This document shows, piece by piece, positions 1 through 8,105 of a stretch of 50,053 bases of DNA. The translations under genes and the position numbers were made by a program. Location: NCBI GenBank assembly GCA_035063765.1, contig JAPSFT010000026.1, positions 1 through 50,053 of the forward strand. The letters are read 5' to 3'. This DNA is from Deltaproteobacteria bacterium. Its GTDB lineage: Bacteria; Myxococcota_A; UBA9160; PR03. The notes beneath the pieces are model-generated. The model saw only the letters and a program-made list of their open reading frames with translations, did not search any database and was not told the DNA's origin. Every line of letters begins with the position of its first letter. The first letter of the stretch is position 1.

Positions 1-111
1 CTCCACCTCGAGAAGCTCGGCGTGAAGCTCACCCGCCTCACCGCCCGCCAGGCCGACTACATCGGCGTCCCGATCGACGGTCCCTACAAGCCGGACCATT
101 ATCGCTACTGA
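1..111 (+). CDS. ahcY: Adenosylhomocysteinase, C-terminal end (partial)
   Basis: The window opens inside this gene; only the last 36 codons and the TGA stop are present. The peptide ends [19 protein letters not shown], the highly conserved C-terminus of S-adenosyl-L-homocysteine hydrolase, whose terminal Lys and Tyr contact the NAD cofactor of the neighbouring subunit in known structures. The enzyme splits S-adenosylhomocysteine to adenosine and homocysteine, relieving product inhibition of methyltransferases in the cytoplasm. The gene runs toward the minus-strand oxidoreductase at 127-1050 with only 15 bases between the two stop codons. The start and the rest of the protein lie outside the window. 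Confidence 0.95.
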   Translation, partial: LHLEKLGVKLTRLTARQADYIGVPIDGPYKPDHYRY

Positions 112-114
112 GCC

Positions 115-127
115 GGGGACTGTCCCC
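115..127. terminator. Small inverted repeat between convergent stops
   Basis: GGGGAC, one T, GTCCCC lies between the ahcY stop and the stop of the oxidoreductase gene, reaching the first base of the latter's stop codon. As an RNA hairpin it would have four G:C pairs and a five-base loop. There is no T-tract on either side, so a terminator role is only an inference from its position. Confidence 0.35.
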
Positions 128-1050
128 TAGAGCTTTGCAACGATGCGGTCGGCGTAGGCGCGCAGGGCGTCGATCTTCTGGGGGAGCGGGAGGGTGTCGG
201 GCTCGTAGGCGTTGCGGAAGCCGACGATCACGTCGGTGACGCCCTGGTCCTCGAGCCGGCGCACCCCGTCGAGCGTGTAGGCTTCGAGCGCGATCACGTG
301 GACCTCGAAGGGCTCGTGCTCGCGGCCGGCTTCGCGGCGCAGCGCGCGCAGGCGTGCCAGGAGGCGGCTCAGGTCTCCGGCTTCGCCGCCGGCGTGCATC
401 CAGCCGTCGCCGAGCCGCGCGGCGCGCCGCAACGCCGGCTCGGCATGACCTCCGATCAGGATCGGGATCGGGGCCGCGGGCACGGGGCAGATCGCGATGC
501 TCGGCACCTGGTAGTGCTCGCCCTCGTAGGCGAAGAAGCCGCCTGGCCCGAACCGGCTCCGCTCGCTGGCCGCTCGCTGCGCGGCCGGGCTGCCCGGCCT
601 TGTGGTGAGTCCGCGCACGATCTCGATCATCTCGTCCATGCGCGCCCCGCGCGTCTTCCAGTCGGTCCCGGTGACGGCGAAGTCCTCGGGCCAGGGCGAG
701 AGCCCGACCCCGAATGCGAAACGCCCGCCCGTCAGCACCGCCACCGACGCCGCTTGCTTCGCCACCAGCACCGGGTGCCGGATCGGAAGCTTCACGACGA
801 AGGTGGTGAAGCGCAGCCGCTCGGTCACCGCGCCCATCGCCGCGATCAGGCAGAACGGGTCGAGGAAGGGCCGGCCGCGCAGGAACTCGCGCTGCCCGTC
901 GGGCGTGTACGGGTACTTCGAATCCGAGACCTCCGGGTAGCAGAGGCTGTCCGGCACCGTGAAGGAGTGGAAGCCTGCCCGCTCGGCCTCGACCGCGAGG
1001 GGCAGGTACTGGGCGGGGTCGCACATCGACTCGGCGAAGGTGAAGCGCAC
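127..1050 (-). CDS. Luciferase-like (LLM class) flavin/F420-dependent oxidoreductase
   Basis: 307 residues with the (beta/alpha)8 bacterial-luciferase-like fold signature. The N-terminus MRFTFAESMCDP is followed by YLPLAVEAERAGFHSFTVPD, the first strand/helix of the family; then a conserved LRFTTFVVKLPIRHPVLVAKQ segment near residue 80-100, the family motif GRFAFGVGLSPWPEDF near 110-125, and a C-terminal IPILIGGHAEPALRRAARLGDGW block. Members use FMNH2 or coenzyme F420 as hydride donor; which one applies cannot be read from the sequence. The start is a GTG preceded four bases upstream by a clear GGAGG (1055-1059). A candidate -10 (TACCAT, 1080-1085) lies just ahead of it. It is probably its own transcription unit, separated by 40 bases from the MATE gene upstream. 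Substrate unknown. Confidence 0.85.
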   Translation of the reverse strand: MRFTFAESMCDPAQYLPLAVEAERAGFHSFTVPDSLCYPEVSDSKYPYTPDGQREFLRGRPFLDPFCLIAAMGAVTERLRFTTFVVKLPIRHPVLVAKQAASVAVLTGGRFAFGVGLSPWPEDFAVTGTDWKTRGARMDEMIEIVRGLTTRPGSPAAQRAASERSRFGPGGFFAYEGEHYQVPSIAICPVPAAPIPILIGGHAEPALRRAARLGDGWMHAGGEAGDLSRLLARLRALRREAGREHEPFEVHVIALEAYTLDGVRRLEDQGVTDVIVGFRNAYEPDTLPLPQKIDALRAYADRIVAKL

Positions 1051-1079
1051 GGGACCTCCTGGGGCGCCAGCGGGGCGCG

Positions 1080-1085
1080 ATGGTA
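1080..1085 (-). promoter_or_regulatory. Candidate -10 element for the LLM oxidoreductase gene
   Basis: TACCAT on the minus strand, 29 bases before the GTG start, leaves room for a short leader carrying the GGAGG site. No convincing -35 is visible at the expected distance, so this is a weak call. Confidence 0.3.
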
Positions 1086-1090
1086 GCTGG

Positions 1091-2443
1091 CTAGGCGAGC
1101 TGGACCGCCGCGTGCGCGGGCCCCCGATGCCGGATCCAACCGAGAAGCAGCGACGCCACCACCGCGAGCCCGATGCACAGGCCCCACCAGATGCCGGCGA
1201 GCCCCCAGCCCGCGTGGAGCCCGAGCCACCAGCCGAGGGGGATCCCGAGCAGCCAGTAGCTCACGGCGTTGAACACCGCCGCGGGCCGCGTGCGCCCCAT
1301 CCCGCGCAGCACCCCGCACGCCACCACCTGCACGCCGTCGAAGATCTGGAAGGCCGCAGCGATCGGCAGGATGGTGGCCGCCAGCGCCACGACCGCGGCA
1401 TCGGTGGTGTAGAGCCGGGGCAGCTCGAAGCGGAAGCCGAGGAAGACCAGCGCCGAGGCCGCCATCACCGCTGCGCCGAGACCGAGCGCCACCCACGCCG
1501 CACGCTGCGCCTCCTCGAGCCGCTGCGCGCCGATCAGGTTGCCGACCCGCGTCACCGCCGCGAGCGCGATCCCGAGCGGCATCATGAACGAGAGCGCCGC
1601 CATGTTCAGCACGATCGTGTGGGCCGCGAGCGCCTCGGTGCCGATCCGGCCTGCCAGCAGCGCAGCTCCGGAGAAGGCCCAGGCCTCGAGCGAGATCTGG
1701 AGTCCGACCGGCAGGCCGAGCGCGAGGATCTCGGCGATGCCGCGCGGCGAGAGGGCCCGCCGCGACCAGGGCACCCAGGCGCCCTCGTGCAGCCCCGCGC
1801 GCAGCACGAGCGCGGCCAGGCCGACGAGGCACGCCGCGCGGCTCAGGCTCGTGGCGATCGCCGAGCCTTCGAGGCCGAGGCGAGGCATCCCGAGGTGGCC
1901 GTAGACGAAGGCCCAGTTCCCGGCCAGGTTGACGAGGTTCGCGCCCACCATCACCCAGAGCGCGGGGCGCACGATCTCGCGCCCCTGCAGGTACTGGCGC
2001 AGCGCCCAGAACCCCAGGAAGAAGGGCACGCTCGGGATCTGGAGCCGCGTGAAGCGCTCCGCGGCCGCCGCCAGCGCGGGGTCCTGCCCCATCGCGCGCA
2101 GGAACTCCTCGGTGAGCAGCCACGCGAGCCCGAGCGGGACGCTGAGCCCGAGCGCCAGCACGAGGCCGCGCTGGAGCGCGAGCGCGACGCGCTCGCCGTC
2201 GCGTGCGCCGTGCGCCTGGGCCACGATCGGGTCCATCCCGAAGACGACCCCCATCGCGACGTGGAGCGTTCCCCAGACCCAGACGTTCGCGAGTGCCGCA
2301 GCCGACAGCGCCTCCACCGAGAAGCGGCCGAGCATCAGCGTGTCCACCACGCCGAGCAGCATGTTGCCGACCTGGGTGGCGGCGACGGGCCAGGCCAGGG
2401 CCGCGAGCCGCCGTACCTCGACACGGACGGGTGTCTCCGACAC
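1091..2443 (-). CDS. MATE family multidrug/Na+-driven efflux transporter
   Basis: 450 residues, the usual MatE length, with about twelve hydrophobic segments in two repeated MatE halves. The opening LAALAWPVAATQVGNMLLGVVDTLMLGR matches the first MatE helix (motif A...Q.....vDt...G.lG). A second-half counterpart is seen around residues 235-260 (GLPVGLQISLEAWAFSGAAL). It should act in the inner membrane, exporting cationic or organic substrates in exchange for Na+ or H+. The start is GTG, three bases after the stop of the CobW GTPase gene, so the two are probably translated from one message. Substrate not predictable. Confidence 0.9.
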   Translation of the reverse strand: MSETPVRVEVRRLAALAWPVAATQVGNMLLGVVDTLMLGRFSVEALSAAALANVWVWGTLHVAMGVVFGMDPIVAQAHGARDGERVALALQRGLVLALGLSVPLGLAWLLTEEFLRAMGQDPALAAAAERFTRLQIPSVPFFLGFWALRQYLQGREIVRPALWVMVGANLVNLAGNWAFVYGHLGMPRLGLEGSAIATSLSRAACLVGLAALVLRAGLHEGAWVPWSRRALSPRGIAEILALGLPVGLQISLEAWAFSGAALLAGRIGTEALAAHTIVLNMAALSFMMPLGIALAAVTRVGNLIGAQRLEEAQRAAWVALGLGAAVMAASALVFLGFRFELPRLYTTDAAVVALAATILPIAAAFQIFDGVQVVACGVLRGMGRTRPAAVFNAVSYWLLGIPLGWWLGLHAGWGLAGIWWGLCIGLAVVASLLLGWIRHRGPAHAAVQLA

Positions 2444-2446
2444 CGA

Positions 2447-3397
2447 TCAGCCGCCGCTGCGGCGGATCACCACCACCCGGCCCCGCCACGCCGGCCCCGG
2501 CGGCGCCCCCGGCGAGAGCTCGATGCGCCGCCCGACGCCCTGGACCAGGCGCGGGCCCGCCTCGGTCTCGACCCAGCCCTTCGCGCGCAGCGCGCCGAGC
2601 GCCCGCAGCCGCTCGACCAGCGCGCGCTCCGCGACGCCGGCCTCCACCTCGATCGTCTCGTGCGTGAAGGCCTCGTGGGCGTGGGGGTGGGGATGCCCGC
2701 GCGGGGGCGGAGGGCCGGGCGCGTCGGTCGCCGGGGGCTCGAGCAGGGCCGGCGCCAGCCGGCCGTGGACGGCGCGCACGATCCGGGCCTCGGGCTCGAG
2801 CGCCCGCAGGCGCGCCTCGAGCGCCGGGAGCTGCGCCTCCGGCACCCGGTCGACCTGGTTCAGGACGAGCAGGTCGGCGGCGCTCACCTGCTGCTCGAAG
2901 GTCTCGCCGAGCTCGCGGCCCTCCGCGAGCTGCTCGGCGTTGACGAGCACGATCCCGAGGTCGTCCGCGATCCAGTCGGCGACCGGCGGCCGCCAGAGCG
3001 AGAGCTGCACGTCGTAGGGCAGCGCCACGCCCGAGGTCTCGATCGCGATCCGGTCGGGCGCGACCTCGCGGCGCAGCGCTTCGAGGGTGCGCACGAGGTC
3101 GTCGCTCAGCTCGCAGCAGACGCAGCCGCCGTCGAGCTCGCGGATCGCCGGCGCGCCCGCGGCGGCGGCCCCGCCGAGCAGCGCGCGGTCGATCCCGAGC
3201 GCGCCGAACTCGTTCGACACGACGGCCAGGCGCTCGCCCCGGCGCCGGGCCTCGTCGAGCAGGTGGCGCACGAGCGAGGTCTTGCCCGAGCCGAGGAAGC
3301 CCGAGACCACGAGCACGGGGATGCGGTCGGCGCGTGCCAGGCGGGGCCCTCGGGTCGTTCGCGGTGGGGCCGGGAACGATACCCTGCGCCCCCGCAT
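2447..3397 (-). CDS. CobW/G3E-family metallochaperone GTPase
   Basis: 316 residues from the ATG at 3397. Visible features are a Walker A P-loop (GFLGSGKTS, residues 33-41), the signature metal-binding CxCC motif (GGCVCCELS, Cys92, Cys94, Cys95), a G-domain NQVD motif, and a His-rich stretch (GHPHPHAHEAFTHE) before the C-terminal CobW_C domain. Family members (CobW, ZNG1, YeiR, YjiA) use GTP hydrolysis to hand Zn2+ or Co2+ to client enzymes; the His-rich loop favours zinc or cobalt handling. The MATE exporter follows after three bases. Its ATG shares a CATG palindrome with the start of the divergent CoA-transferase, and no clear Shine-Dalgarno precedes it. No later in-frame ATG, GTG or TTG lies ahead of the P-loop except within it. 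The client metalloenzyme is unknown. Confidence 0.88.
   Translation of the reverse strand: MRGRRVSFPAPPRTTRGPRLARADRIPVLVVSGFLGSGKTSLVRHLLDEARRRGERLAVVSNEFGALGIDRALLGGAAAAGAPAIRELDGGCVCCELSDDLVRTLEALRREVAPDRIAIETSGVALPYDVQLSLWRPPVADWIADDLGIVLVNAEQLAEGRELGETFEQQVSAADLLVLNQVDRVPEAQLPALEARLRALEPEARIVRAVHGRLAPALLEPPATDAPGPPPPRGHPHPHAHEAFTHETIEVEAGVAERALVERLRALGALRAKGWVETEAGPRLVQGVGRRIELSPGAPPGPAWRGRVVVIRRSGG
3380..3385 (+). promoter_or_regulatory. Leaderless-type -10 (TACCCT) for the CoA-transferase gene
   Basis: TACCCT ends 10 bases before the ATG at 3396, and no Shine-Dalgarno intervenes. Transcription would start at or next to the start codon. It lies inside the N-terminal coding part of the divergent CobW gene. 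The 13-base string GATACCCTGCGCC around it recurs just before plsX (46007-46019). Confidence 0.5.
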
Positions 3398-4583
3398 GTG
3401 CCCGCTCACGACGCCCCCGCCCGCCTCCGCCCCGCTCGCGGGCACCCTCGTCGTCGACCTGACGCGCGTGCTCGCCGGCCCCTTCTGCACGCTCCAGCTC
3501 CAGGAGCTCGGCGCGCGCGTGATCAAGGTGGAGCGGCCCGGCGTGGGCGACGAGGCGCGCCACATCGGGCCGTTCGTGGCGGGCACCTCGGCCTACTTCC
3601 TGTCGCTCAACCGCGGCAAGGAGAGCCTCGCCCTCGACCTGCGCGAGCCGGCCGACCGCGCGCTCTTCGAGCGCCTGCTCGCGCGCGCCGACGTGCTCGT
3701 CGAGAACTACCGTCCGGGCGTGCTCGAGCGGCTCGGCTACGGCTGGGAGGGGCTCCACGAGCGCTACCCGCGCCTCGTCGTCGCCTCGGTGTCGGGCTTC
3801 GGCCAGACCGGGCCGTGGGCGCAGCGCCCGGCCTACGACCTCGTCGCCCAGGCGCTCGGCGGGATCCTCTCGATCACGGGCCCGATCGGGGGGCCGCCCG
3901 TGCGCGTCGGCACTTCCATCGGCGACCTGGCGGCGGGGCTCTTCGCGGCGCTCGGGGTGGCCGCGGCGCTGGCCGAGCGCGCGGCGAGCGGCCGCGGCCG
4001 GCGCGTGGACGTGGCGATGCTCGACTGCCAGGTGGCGCTGCTCGAGAACGCGCTCGCCCGCTTCGCCGCGACCGGCCGGGTGCCCGCCCCGCTCGGGACG
4101 CGCCATCCCTCGATCGCGCCCTTCGAGGCCTATCCCACCGCCGACGGGCCGCTCGTGATCGCCTGCGGCACCGATGCGCTCTTCCGCGTGCTCGCCGCCG
4201 CGATCGGGCGCCCTGCCCTGGCCGATGACCCCCGCTTCGCCACCGCCCCCGCGCGCAGCACCCACGCCGACGCCCTGCGCGACGCGCTCGCCGAAGCGCT
4301 CGCCGCCCGTCCGCGCGCCGCGTGGGTGGCCCTGCTCGAGCCGCTCGGGGTTCCCTGCGCGCCGATCCAGGACGTCGCCGAGGTGGCGGCCACGCCCCAG
4401 GTGCGCGCGCGGCGGATGATCGTCGAGGTCGAGCAGCCGGGACTCGGCCCCTTTCCGGTGCCGGGCAATCCGATCAAGCTCGACGGTGCGCCCGATCCCC
4501 CGACCCGGCCGGCGGCGCCGGCTCTCGACGGCGACCGCGCGCGGATCCTGGCCTGGCTCGAAGAGACGGAGGAGCGACCATGA
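3396..4583 (+). CDS. CaiB/BaiF family CoA-transferase (class III)
   Basis: 395 residues, the normal length for this family. The N-terminus LAGTLVVDLTRVLAGPFCTL is the family hallmark, followed by GARVIKVERP, an NRGKESLALDLR block near residue 72, VLVENYRPGVLERLGYG near 100, and SVSGFGQTGP near 131. Asp177 in IGDLAAG sits where formyl-CoA transferase has its catalytic aspartate. Class III enzymes move CoA between carboxylic acids (succinyl-, formyl- or bile-acid type) in the cytoplasm. The ATG at 3396 lies in the CATG shared with the divergent CobW gene and has no Shine-Dalgarno. The stop overlaps the start of the enoyl-CoA hydratase gene (ATGA), so the pair likely acts on one acyl-CoA route. 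Substrate unknown. Confidence 0.92.
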   Translation: MCPLTTPPPASAPLAGTLVVDLTRVLAGPFCTLQLQELGARVIKVERPGVGDEARHIGPFVAGTSAYFLSLNRGKESLALDLREPADRALFERLLARADVLVENYRPGVLERLGYGWEGLHERYPRLVVASVSGFGQTGPWAQRPAYDLVAQALGGILSITGPIGGPPVRVGTSIGDLAAGLFAALGVAAALAERAASGRGRRVDVAMLDCQVALLENALARFAATGRVPAPLGTRHPSIAPFEAYPTADGPLVIACGTDALFRVLAAAIGRPALADDPRFATAPARSTHADALRDALAEALAARPRAAWVALLEPLGVPCAPIQDVAEVAATPQVRARRMIVEVEQPGLGPFPVPGNPIKLDGAPDPPTRPAAPALDGDRARILAWLEETEERP

Positions 4584-5392
4584 GCAATGCGGGCAACGGC
4601 GGGCCCTCGCCCGCGCAACGGTGGCAGACCCTCGAGACCGAGCGGGACGGCGCGATCCTGCGCGTCTGGCTCGCGCGTCCCGCGCGGCGCAACGCGCTCG
4701 ACACCACGGCGCTCGAGGAGATCGCGGCGCTCTTCGCCGGCCTCCAGCGCGACTACGCGACCCGCGTCGTCGTGCTCGGTGGGCGCGGGGTCTCCTTCTG
4801 CGCCGGTGCCGACCGGCGCAGCCCGCCGGGCCGCGAGCGGATGGCCGTGGCCTCCGGGGCGGGCGGGCGCGAGCGTCGCCAGGCCGCCCAGATCGGCCTG
4901 CGCGCCTGCCGGGCGATCGAGGAGTGCGAGGTGGTCACGATCGCGCGCATCCACGGCCACGCGGTCGGCGGCGGCCTCGCGCTCGCGCTCGCCTGCGACT
5001 TCCGGATCGCCGCCGAGGACACGGTCTTCTCGATCCCGGAGGTGGACCTCGGCATCCCGCTCGGCTGGGGCGCGAGCGCGCGCCTCGTCCACGAGATCGG
5101 TGCCGCCCGCGCCCGCGAGGCGATCCTGCTCTGCGAGCGCTTCGACGCCCGGCGCGCCGAGGCCTGGGGCGCCCTGCACCGGGCGGTGCCCGCCGCCGAG
5201 CTCGACGCCGTGGTCGAGGACTGGGCACGCCGGCTCGCGGCGAAGCCGGAGCTTGCGGTCCACATGACCAAGACCCAGCTCCGCGCCTACGCGCTCGCGG
5301 CGCGCCTCGGCGACGTCACCGAGAACGACGGCGACCTGCTGGCCGCCGCCTCCCGCGAGGAGCCGGCGCGGCGCGCCTTCCCGAGCGAGTGA
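4580..5392 (+). CDS. Enoyl-CoA hydratase/isomerase (crotonase) family protein
   Basis: 270 residues, a single crotonase domain. The oxyanion-hole segments are present: SFCAGAD (residues 72-78) and GHAVGGGL (126-133). The position of the first catalytic glutamate of true hydratases (rat Glu144) is Ala134 here (GGGLALALACD), while the second (Glu164) is kept as Glu154 in FSIPEVDLG. One conserved Glu is enough for crotonase-fold isomerases but unusual for a hydratase, so the reaction may be isomerisation or another acyl-CoA chemistry. Start ATG 4580 overlaps the CoA-transferase stop, with GGAGG at 4568-4572 seven bases upstream. Operon partner of the CoA-transferase. Confidence 0.9.
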   Translation: MSNAGNGGPSPAQRWQTLETERDGAILRVWLARPARRNALDTTALEEIAALFAGLQRDYATRVVVLGGRGVSFCAGADRRSPPGRERMAVASGAGGRERRQAAQIGLRACRAIEECEVVTIARIHGHAVGGGLALALACDFRIAAEDTVFSIPEVDLGIPLGWGASARLVHEIGAARAREAILLCERFDARRAEAWGALHRAVPAAELDAVVEDWARRLAAKPELAVHMTKTQLRAYALAARLGDVTENDGDLLAAASREEPARRAFPSE

Positions 5393-5437
5393 AGGCGCGA
5401 TCGCACACGGGCGGGCGCCCGGCGCTCGCGCGGGTCC

Positions 5438-6619
5438 TCAGATCGCGGAAAGCGGCCGGAAGATCCCGAAGGCGCTCGTGTAGCCGTGGAGGAAGCTGCG
5501 CACCCCCACCGGCCCGATCTCCCCGTTGCAGAAGAAGCCACCGAGCGGCAGCGCCCCCAGGTGGCGGCGGAAGGCGTCGCTGTCGTGGTCGGGCACCCCG
5601 TAGAGGCCGGCGCCCCGGCCCAGGCAGGAGAAGAGCAGCGCGCCGCTCGGCGCCCCGCCCGGGCGCGGGGTGCTCCGGTAGCGCTCGAGGCGCTCCTCGA
5701 GATCGAGGGCCGAGGTCTGTGCGTCGCGCAGGTGGAACTGCACGACGAGGCCGTCGCGCAGGGGCGCCGCCACCGCCAGCGCACCGTCGTCGGGGTCGGC
5801 GCCGACCAGGTTGCGGATCAGGAAGTCGCCGCGGCGGTACTCGTGGAGCTCGGGGTGCATCTCGATGCCGAGGAAGAGGGAGCTCTGCATCAGGGCCTGG
5901 TCGCGTGCCCCCGATGATTCGTAGAGCGCGCGCAGCACCTGCATCGGGGGGCGCCCGTCGAGCTCCGTCAGCAGGTGGTCGCGCGCGCGCGTCACGAAGT
6001 GGGGGTGGCCGATCGGCCGGCAACCCTGCGCGACCACCCCGTCCACGACCAGGTCGCCCCAGAGCGCCACCCCGACGAGGCCGTCGGCGTGCACGCGGTC
6101 CTCGAGCACGAGCGCGTTCTCGCCGGGCCGCTCCGCGCCGCTCGCGAGCCCGCCGATCGAGACCGCGCCCGGAAAGTCGCGGTCGAGCTGCTGCACGAGC
6201 GCCTCGGCGTCGCAGCTCCAGGGATCCGCGAGCAGCACGAAGTGCGGGTGCGCGGCGGGATCGATGTCGAAGGCCTCGCACCAGGCGTCGGTGCCGCGCG
6301 GGAAGCCCTCTCCCGCCACCCGCAGCGGGCGCACGGCCACGTGCGGAAGGCGCGCGGCGGTGAGCGCGACGGCGGGCCGCCCCTCGATCTCGCGCCCGGC
6401 CCCGATCACGCTCCGGCCGCTGCACCCGACGAGCAGACCGCCCCCGAGCCGGCCGCGCAGCCGCTCCGCGAGCCGCGCGGCGGCGGGCGCGAAGGCCGCG
6501 CCGAAGAAGAGGAAGGCGGCGTCGGGAGGACTGCCGAGGGCGTCGCGCACCGCCGCAGCGACCTCGTCGGCGGCGGCGTCGGGGTCGGGCAGCTCGGACG
6601 CGGCGGACGCCCAGCGCAT
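5438..6619 (-). CDS. FIST N- and C-domain sensory protein
   Basis: 393 residues. The N-terminal half has the FIST_N pattern: AFLFFGAAFAPAAARLAERL, the GGLLVGCSGRSVIGAGREIE block near residues 65-85, and an FVLLADPWSCDAEALVQQL segment. The C-terminal half has FIST_C features: GDFLIRNLVGADPDDGALAV and a final LGGFFCNGEIGPVG. FIST proteins are proposed small-ligand (possibly amino acid) sensors usually fused to or next to signalling domains. This one stands alone with no kinase or GGDEF domain attached. No membrane segment is evident, so it is probably cytoplasmic. The ATG at 6619 has TACGCT seven bases upstream, a leaderless-type arrangement. It is divergent from the MFS transporter, and a shared ligand is conceivable but unproven. 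Confidence 0.85.
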   Translation of the reverse strand: MRWASAASELPDPDAAADEVAAAVRDALGSPPDAAFLFFGAAFAPAAARLAERLRGRLGGGLLVGCSGRSVIGAGREIEGRPAVALTAARLPHVAVRPLRVAGEGFPRGTDAWCEAFDIDPAAHPHFVLLADPWSCDAEALVQQLDRDFPGAVSIGGLASGAERPGENALVLEDRVHADGLVGVALWGDLVVDGVVAQGCRPIGHPHFVTRARDHLLTELDGRPPMQVLRALYESSGARDQALMQSSLFLGIEMHPELHEYRRGDFLIRNLVGADPDDGALAVAAPLRDGLVVQFHLRDAQTSALDLEERLERYRSTPRPGGAPSGALLFSCLGRGAGLYGVPDHDSDAFRRHLGALPLGGFFCNGEIGPVGVRSFLHGYTSAFGIFRPLSAI

Positions 6620-6626
6620 CGCTCCG

Positions 6627-6632
6627 AGCGTA
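6627..6632 (-). promoter_or_regulatory. Leaderless-type -10 (TACGCT) for the FIST gene
   Basis: TACGCT on the minus strand ends seven bases before the FIST ATG. It faces away from the matching plus-strand element of the MFS gene at 6742-6747, making a back-to-back promoter region. Confidence 0.5.
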
Positions 6633-6741
6633 GGGCCCCTCCCGGGAGGCCGCTTCCGTCTCGCCGGCCGCTTCCGCCGCTCGGGGTCCGCGCCCGCACG
6701 CCGACGCCCGCTCGCGGCCGGCCCGGGGGCCTCCGCCCGGC

Positions 6742-6747
6742 TACCGT
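6742..6747 (+). promoter_or_regulatory. Leaderless-type -10 (TACCGT) for the MFS gene
   Basis: TACCGT ends eight bases before the in-frame GTG at 6756. No Shine-Dalgarno is present before either this GTG or the later ATG at 6807, which favours GTG 6756 as a leaderless start. Confidence 0.5.
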
Positions 6748-6755
6748 CGCGCGCC

Positions 6756-8081
6756 GTGAGGGATCCCCTTTCGCGCGCGCCGGCGCCGGCTCCGGAGCCG
6801 GCCCGGATGCGCACCCGCAACCCGTGGTGGATCCCGCCCTTCCTGGGTCGCGTGCCCGCGCTCGAGGACCGGCACCTGCGGATCCTCGGCATCGTCGCGC
6901 TCGGGCTCTTCTTCGAGAACTACGACCTCTCGCTCCTCACCTCCGCGCTCAAGCACATCGCCGGGGATCTCGGCATCGCGCAGGAGCGGCTCGGCTTCTA
7001 CCTCGGCGCGGTGCGCCTCGGCGGGCTCGCCGCCTTCTTCCTGCTGCCGCTCGCCGACCGCCTGGGACGCCGCCGCGTCTTCCTGCTCTCGGTGCTCGGC
7101 ATGAGCGTGTTCACGCTGGCGACCGCGCTCGCGCAGACGCCCGTGCAGTTCGTCGCCTTCCAGCTCCTCTCGCGTGCCTTCCTCTCGACGCTCGCCGCCG
7201 TCGGCGTGGTGATGCTGGCCGAGGAGCTCCCGGCCGAGCACCGCGGCTGGGGTGTCGGGATCCTGGGAGCGCTCTCGGCCTGCGGGCACGGGGCCGGCGC
7301 ACTCCTGTTCGCGACGATCGAGCTGCTGCCCGGGGGCTGGCGCTCGCTCTACGCGATCGGTGCGATCCCGCTCCTGCTGCTCCCGATGTTCCGGCGCCGG
7401 ATCGCGGAGACGGCGCGCTTCCGCCGCCACCAGGCGGAGCAGGCCGGGCTCGCGTCCTCCGCCGCCCCGCTGCGCTCGCTGCTCGCGCTCGCGCGCGCCA
7501 ACCCGGGCCGTGCCTCGCTGCTCGGCGCCGCCGGCATGATCCAGGCGCTCGGAGCGATCTCGCTCTTCCAGTTCGCCTCGCTCTTCGTGCAGGAGCAGCA
7601 CGGCTGGGAGCCCTGGCGCTACGCCGCGATGCTGATGACGAGCGGCGCGGTCGGCATCGTCGGCAACGTCGTCGCGGGCCGGCTCGGCGACCGGATCGGG
7701 CGGCGCCAGGTGGGGCTCTTCGCCTTCGTCCTCTTCCCGGTCGCGGGCATCCTCTTCTACAACGGTCCCGGCTGGGTGCTGCCGCTCGCCTTCGTCGCGG
7801 TGGTCTTCGCCAGCTCCGCGGGCGACGTGATCATCCGCGTCTTCGCGACCGAGCTCTTCCCGACCGCCCAGCGCGGTGCCGCGGCGGCCTGGCTGACGCT
7901 GCTCCAGACGATCGGCTGGATCCTCGGCCTGTGGGTGGTCGGCGCCGGCACCGTCCTCGGGCTCGACCTGCCGGCGATGGTGAGCCTCGTGGCGGCGTCG
8001 CTCTTCGTGCCCGGGATCCTGCTCGTCCGGCTGCCCGAGACCCGGCAGCGCGAGCTCGAGGAGACGAGCGGCGAGACCTGA
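6756..8081 (+). CDS. Major facilitator superfamily transporter
   Basis: 441 residues from GTG 6756 (424 from ATG 6807). About twelve transmembrane segments are visible. The cytoplasmic loop between helices 2 and 3 reads LADRLGRRRVF, the MFS motif A, and a matching LGDRIGRRQVG loop occurs between helices 8 and 9. The segment FFENYDLSLLTSALKHIAGDLG in helix 1 resembles the sugar/aromatic-acid porter branch (the DXXD-type helix 1 of the AAHS and SP families). It should be a secondary transporter in the inner membrane for a small organic solute. The gene is divergent from the FIST sensor with about 136 bases between start codons and convergent with the small six-cysteine protein gene. Start choice rests on the TACCGT element. 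Confidence 0.88.
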   Translation: MRDPLSRAPAPAPEPARMRTRNPWWIPPFLGRVPALEDRHLRILGIVALGLFFENYDLSLLTSALKHIAGDLGIAQERLGFYLGAVRLGGLAAFFLLPLADRLGRRRVFLLSVLGMSVFTLATALAQTPVQFVAFQLLSRAFLSTLAAVGVVMLAEELPAEHRGWGVGILGALSACGHGAGALLFATIELLPGGWRSLYAIGAIPLLLLPMFRRRIAETARFRRHQAEQAGLASSAAPLRSLLALARANPGRASLLGAAGMIQALGAISLFQFASLFVQEQHGWEPWRYAAMLMTSGAVGIVGNVVAGRLGDRIGRRQVGLFAFVLFPVAGILFYNGPGWVLPLAFVAVVFASSAGDVIIRVFATELFPTAQRGAAAAWLTLLQTIGWILGLWVVGAGTVLGLDLPAMVSLVAASLFVPGILLVRLPETRQRELEETSGET

Positions 8082-8082
8082 A

Positions 8083-8097
8083 CGCCCCGTTCGGGCG
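8083..8097. terminator. Short hairpin between convergent genes
   Basis: CGCCC, a five-base loop, GGGCG lies between the MFS stop and the stop of the minus-strand small protein gene. The stem is only five pairs and there is no T-tract, so this is a weak bidirectional terminator candidate. Confidence 0.3.
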
Positions 8098-8105
8098 CCG
8101 CTTGC

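Noticed and set aside
846-4265. A 1139-residue open frame on minus across MATE, CobW and CoA-transferase
   Set aside because: It is a GC-rich shadow: composition is Arg/Ala/Gly-heavy without domains, and it overlaps three well-supported genes in other frames. The same holds for the long frames at 959-4228 plus, 1929-3017 plus and 8620-10803 minus.
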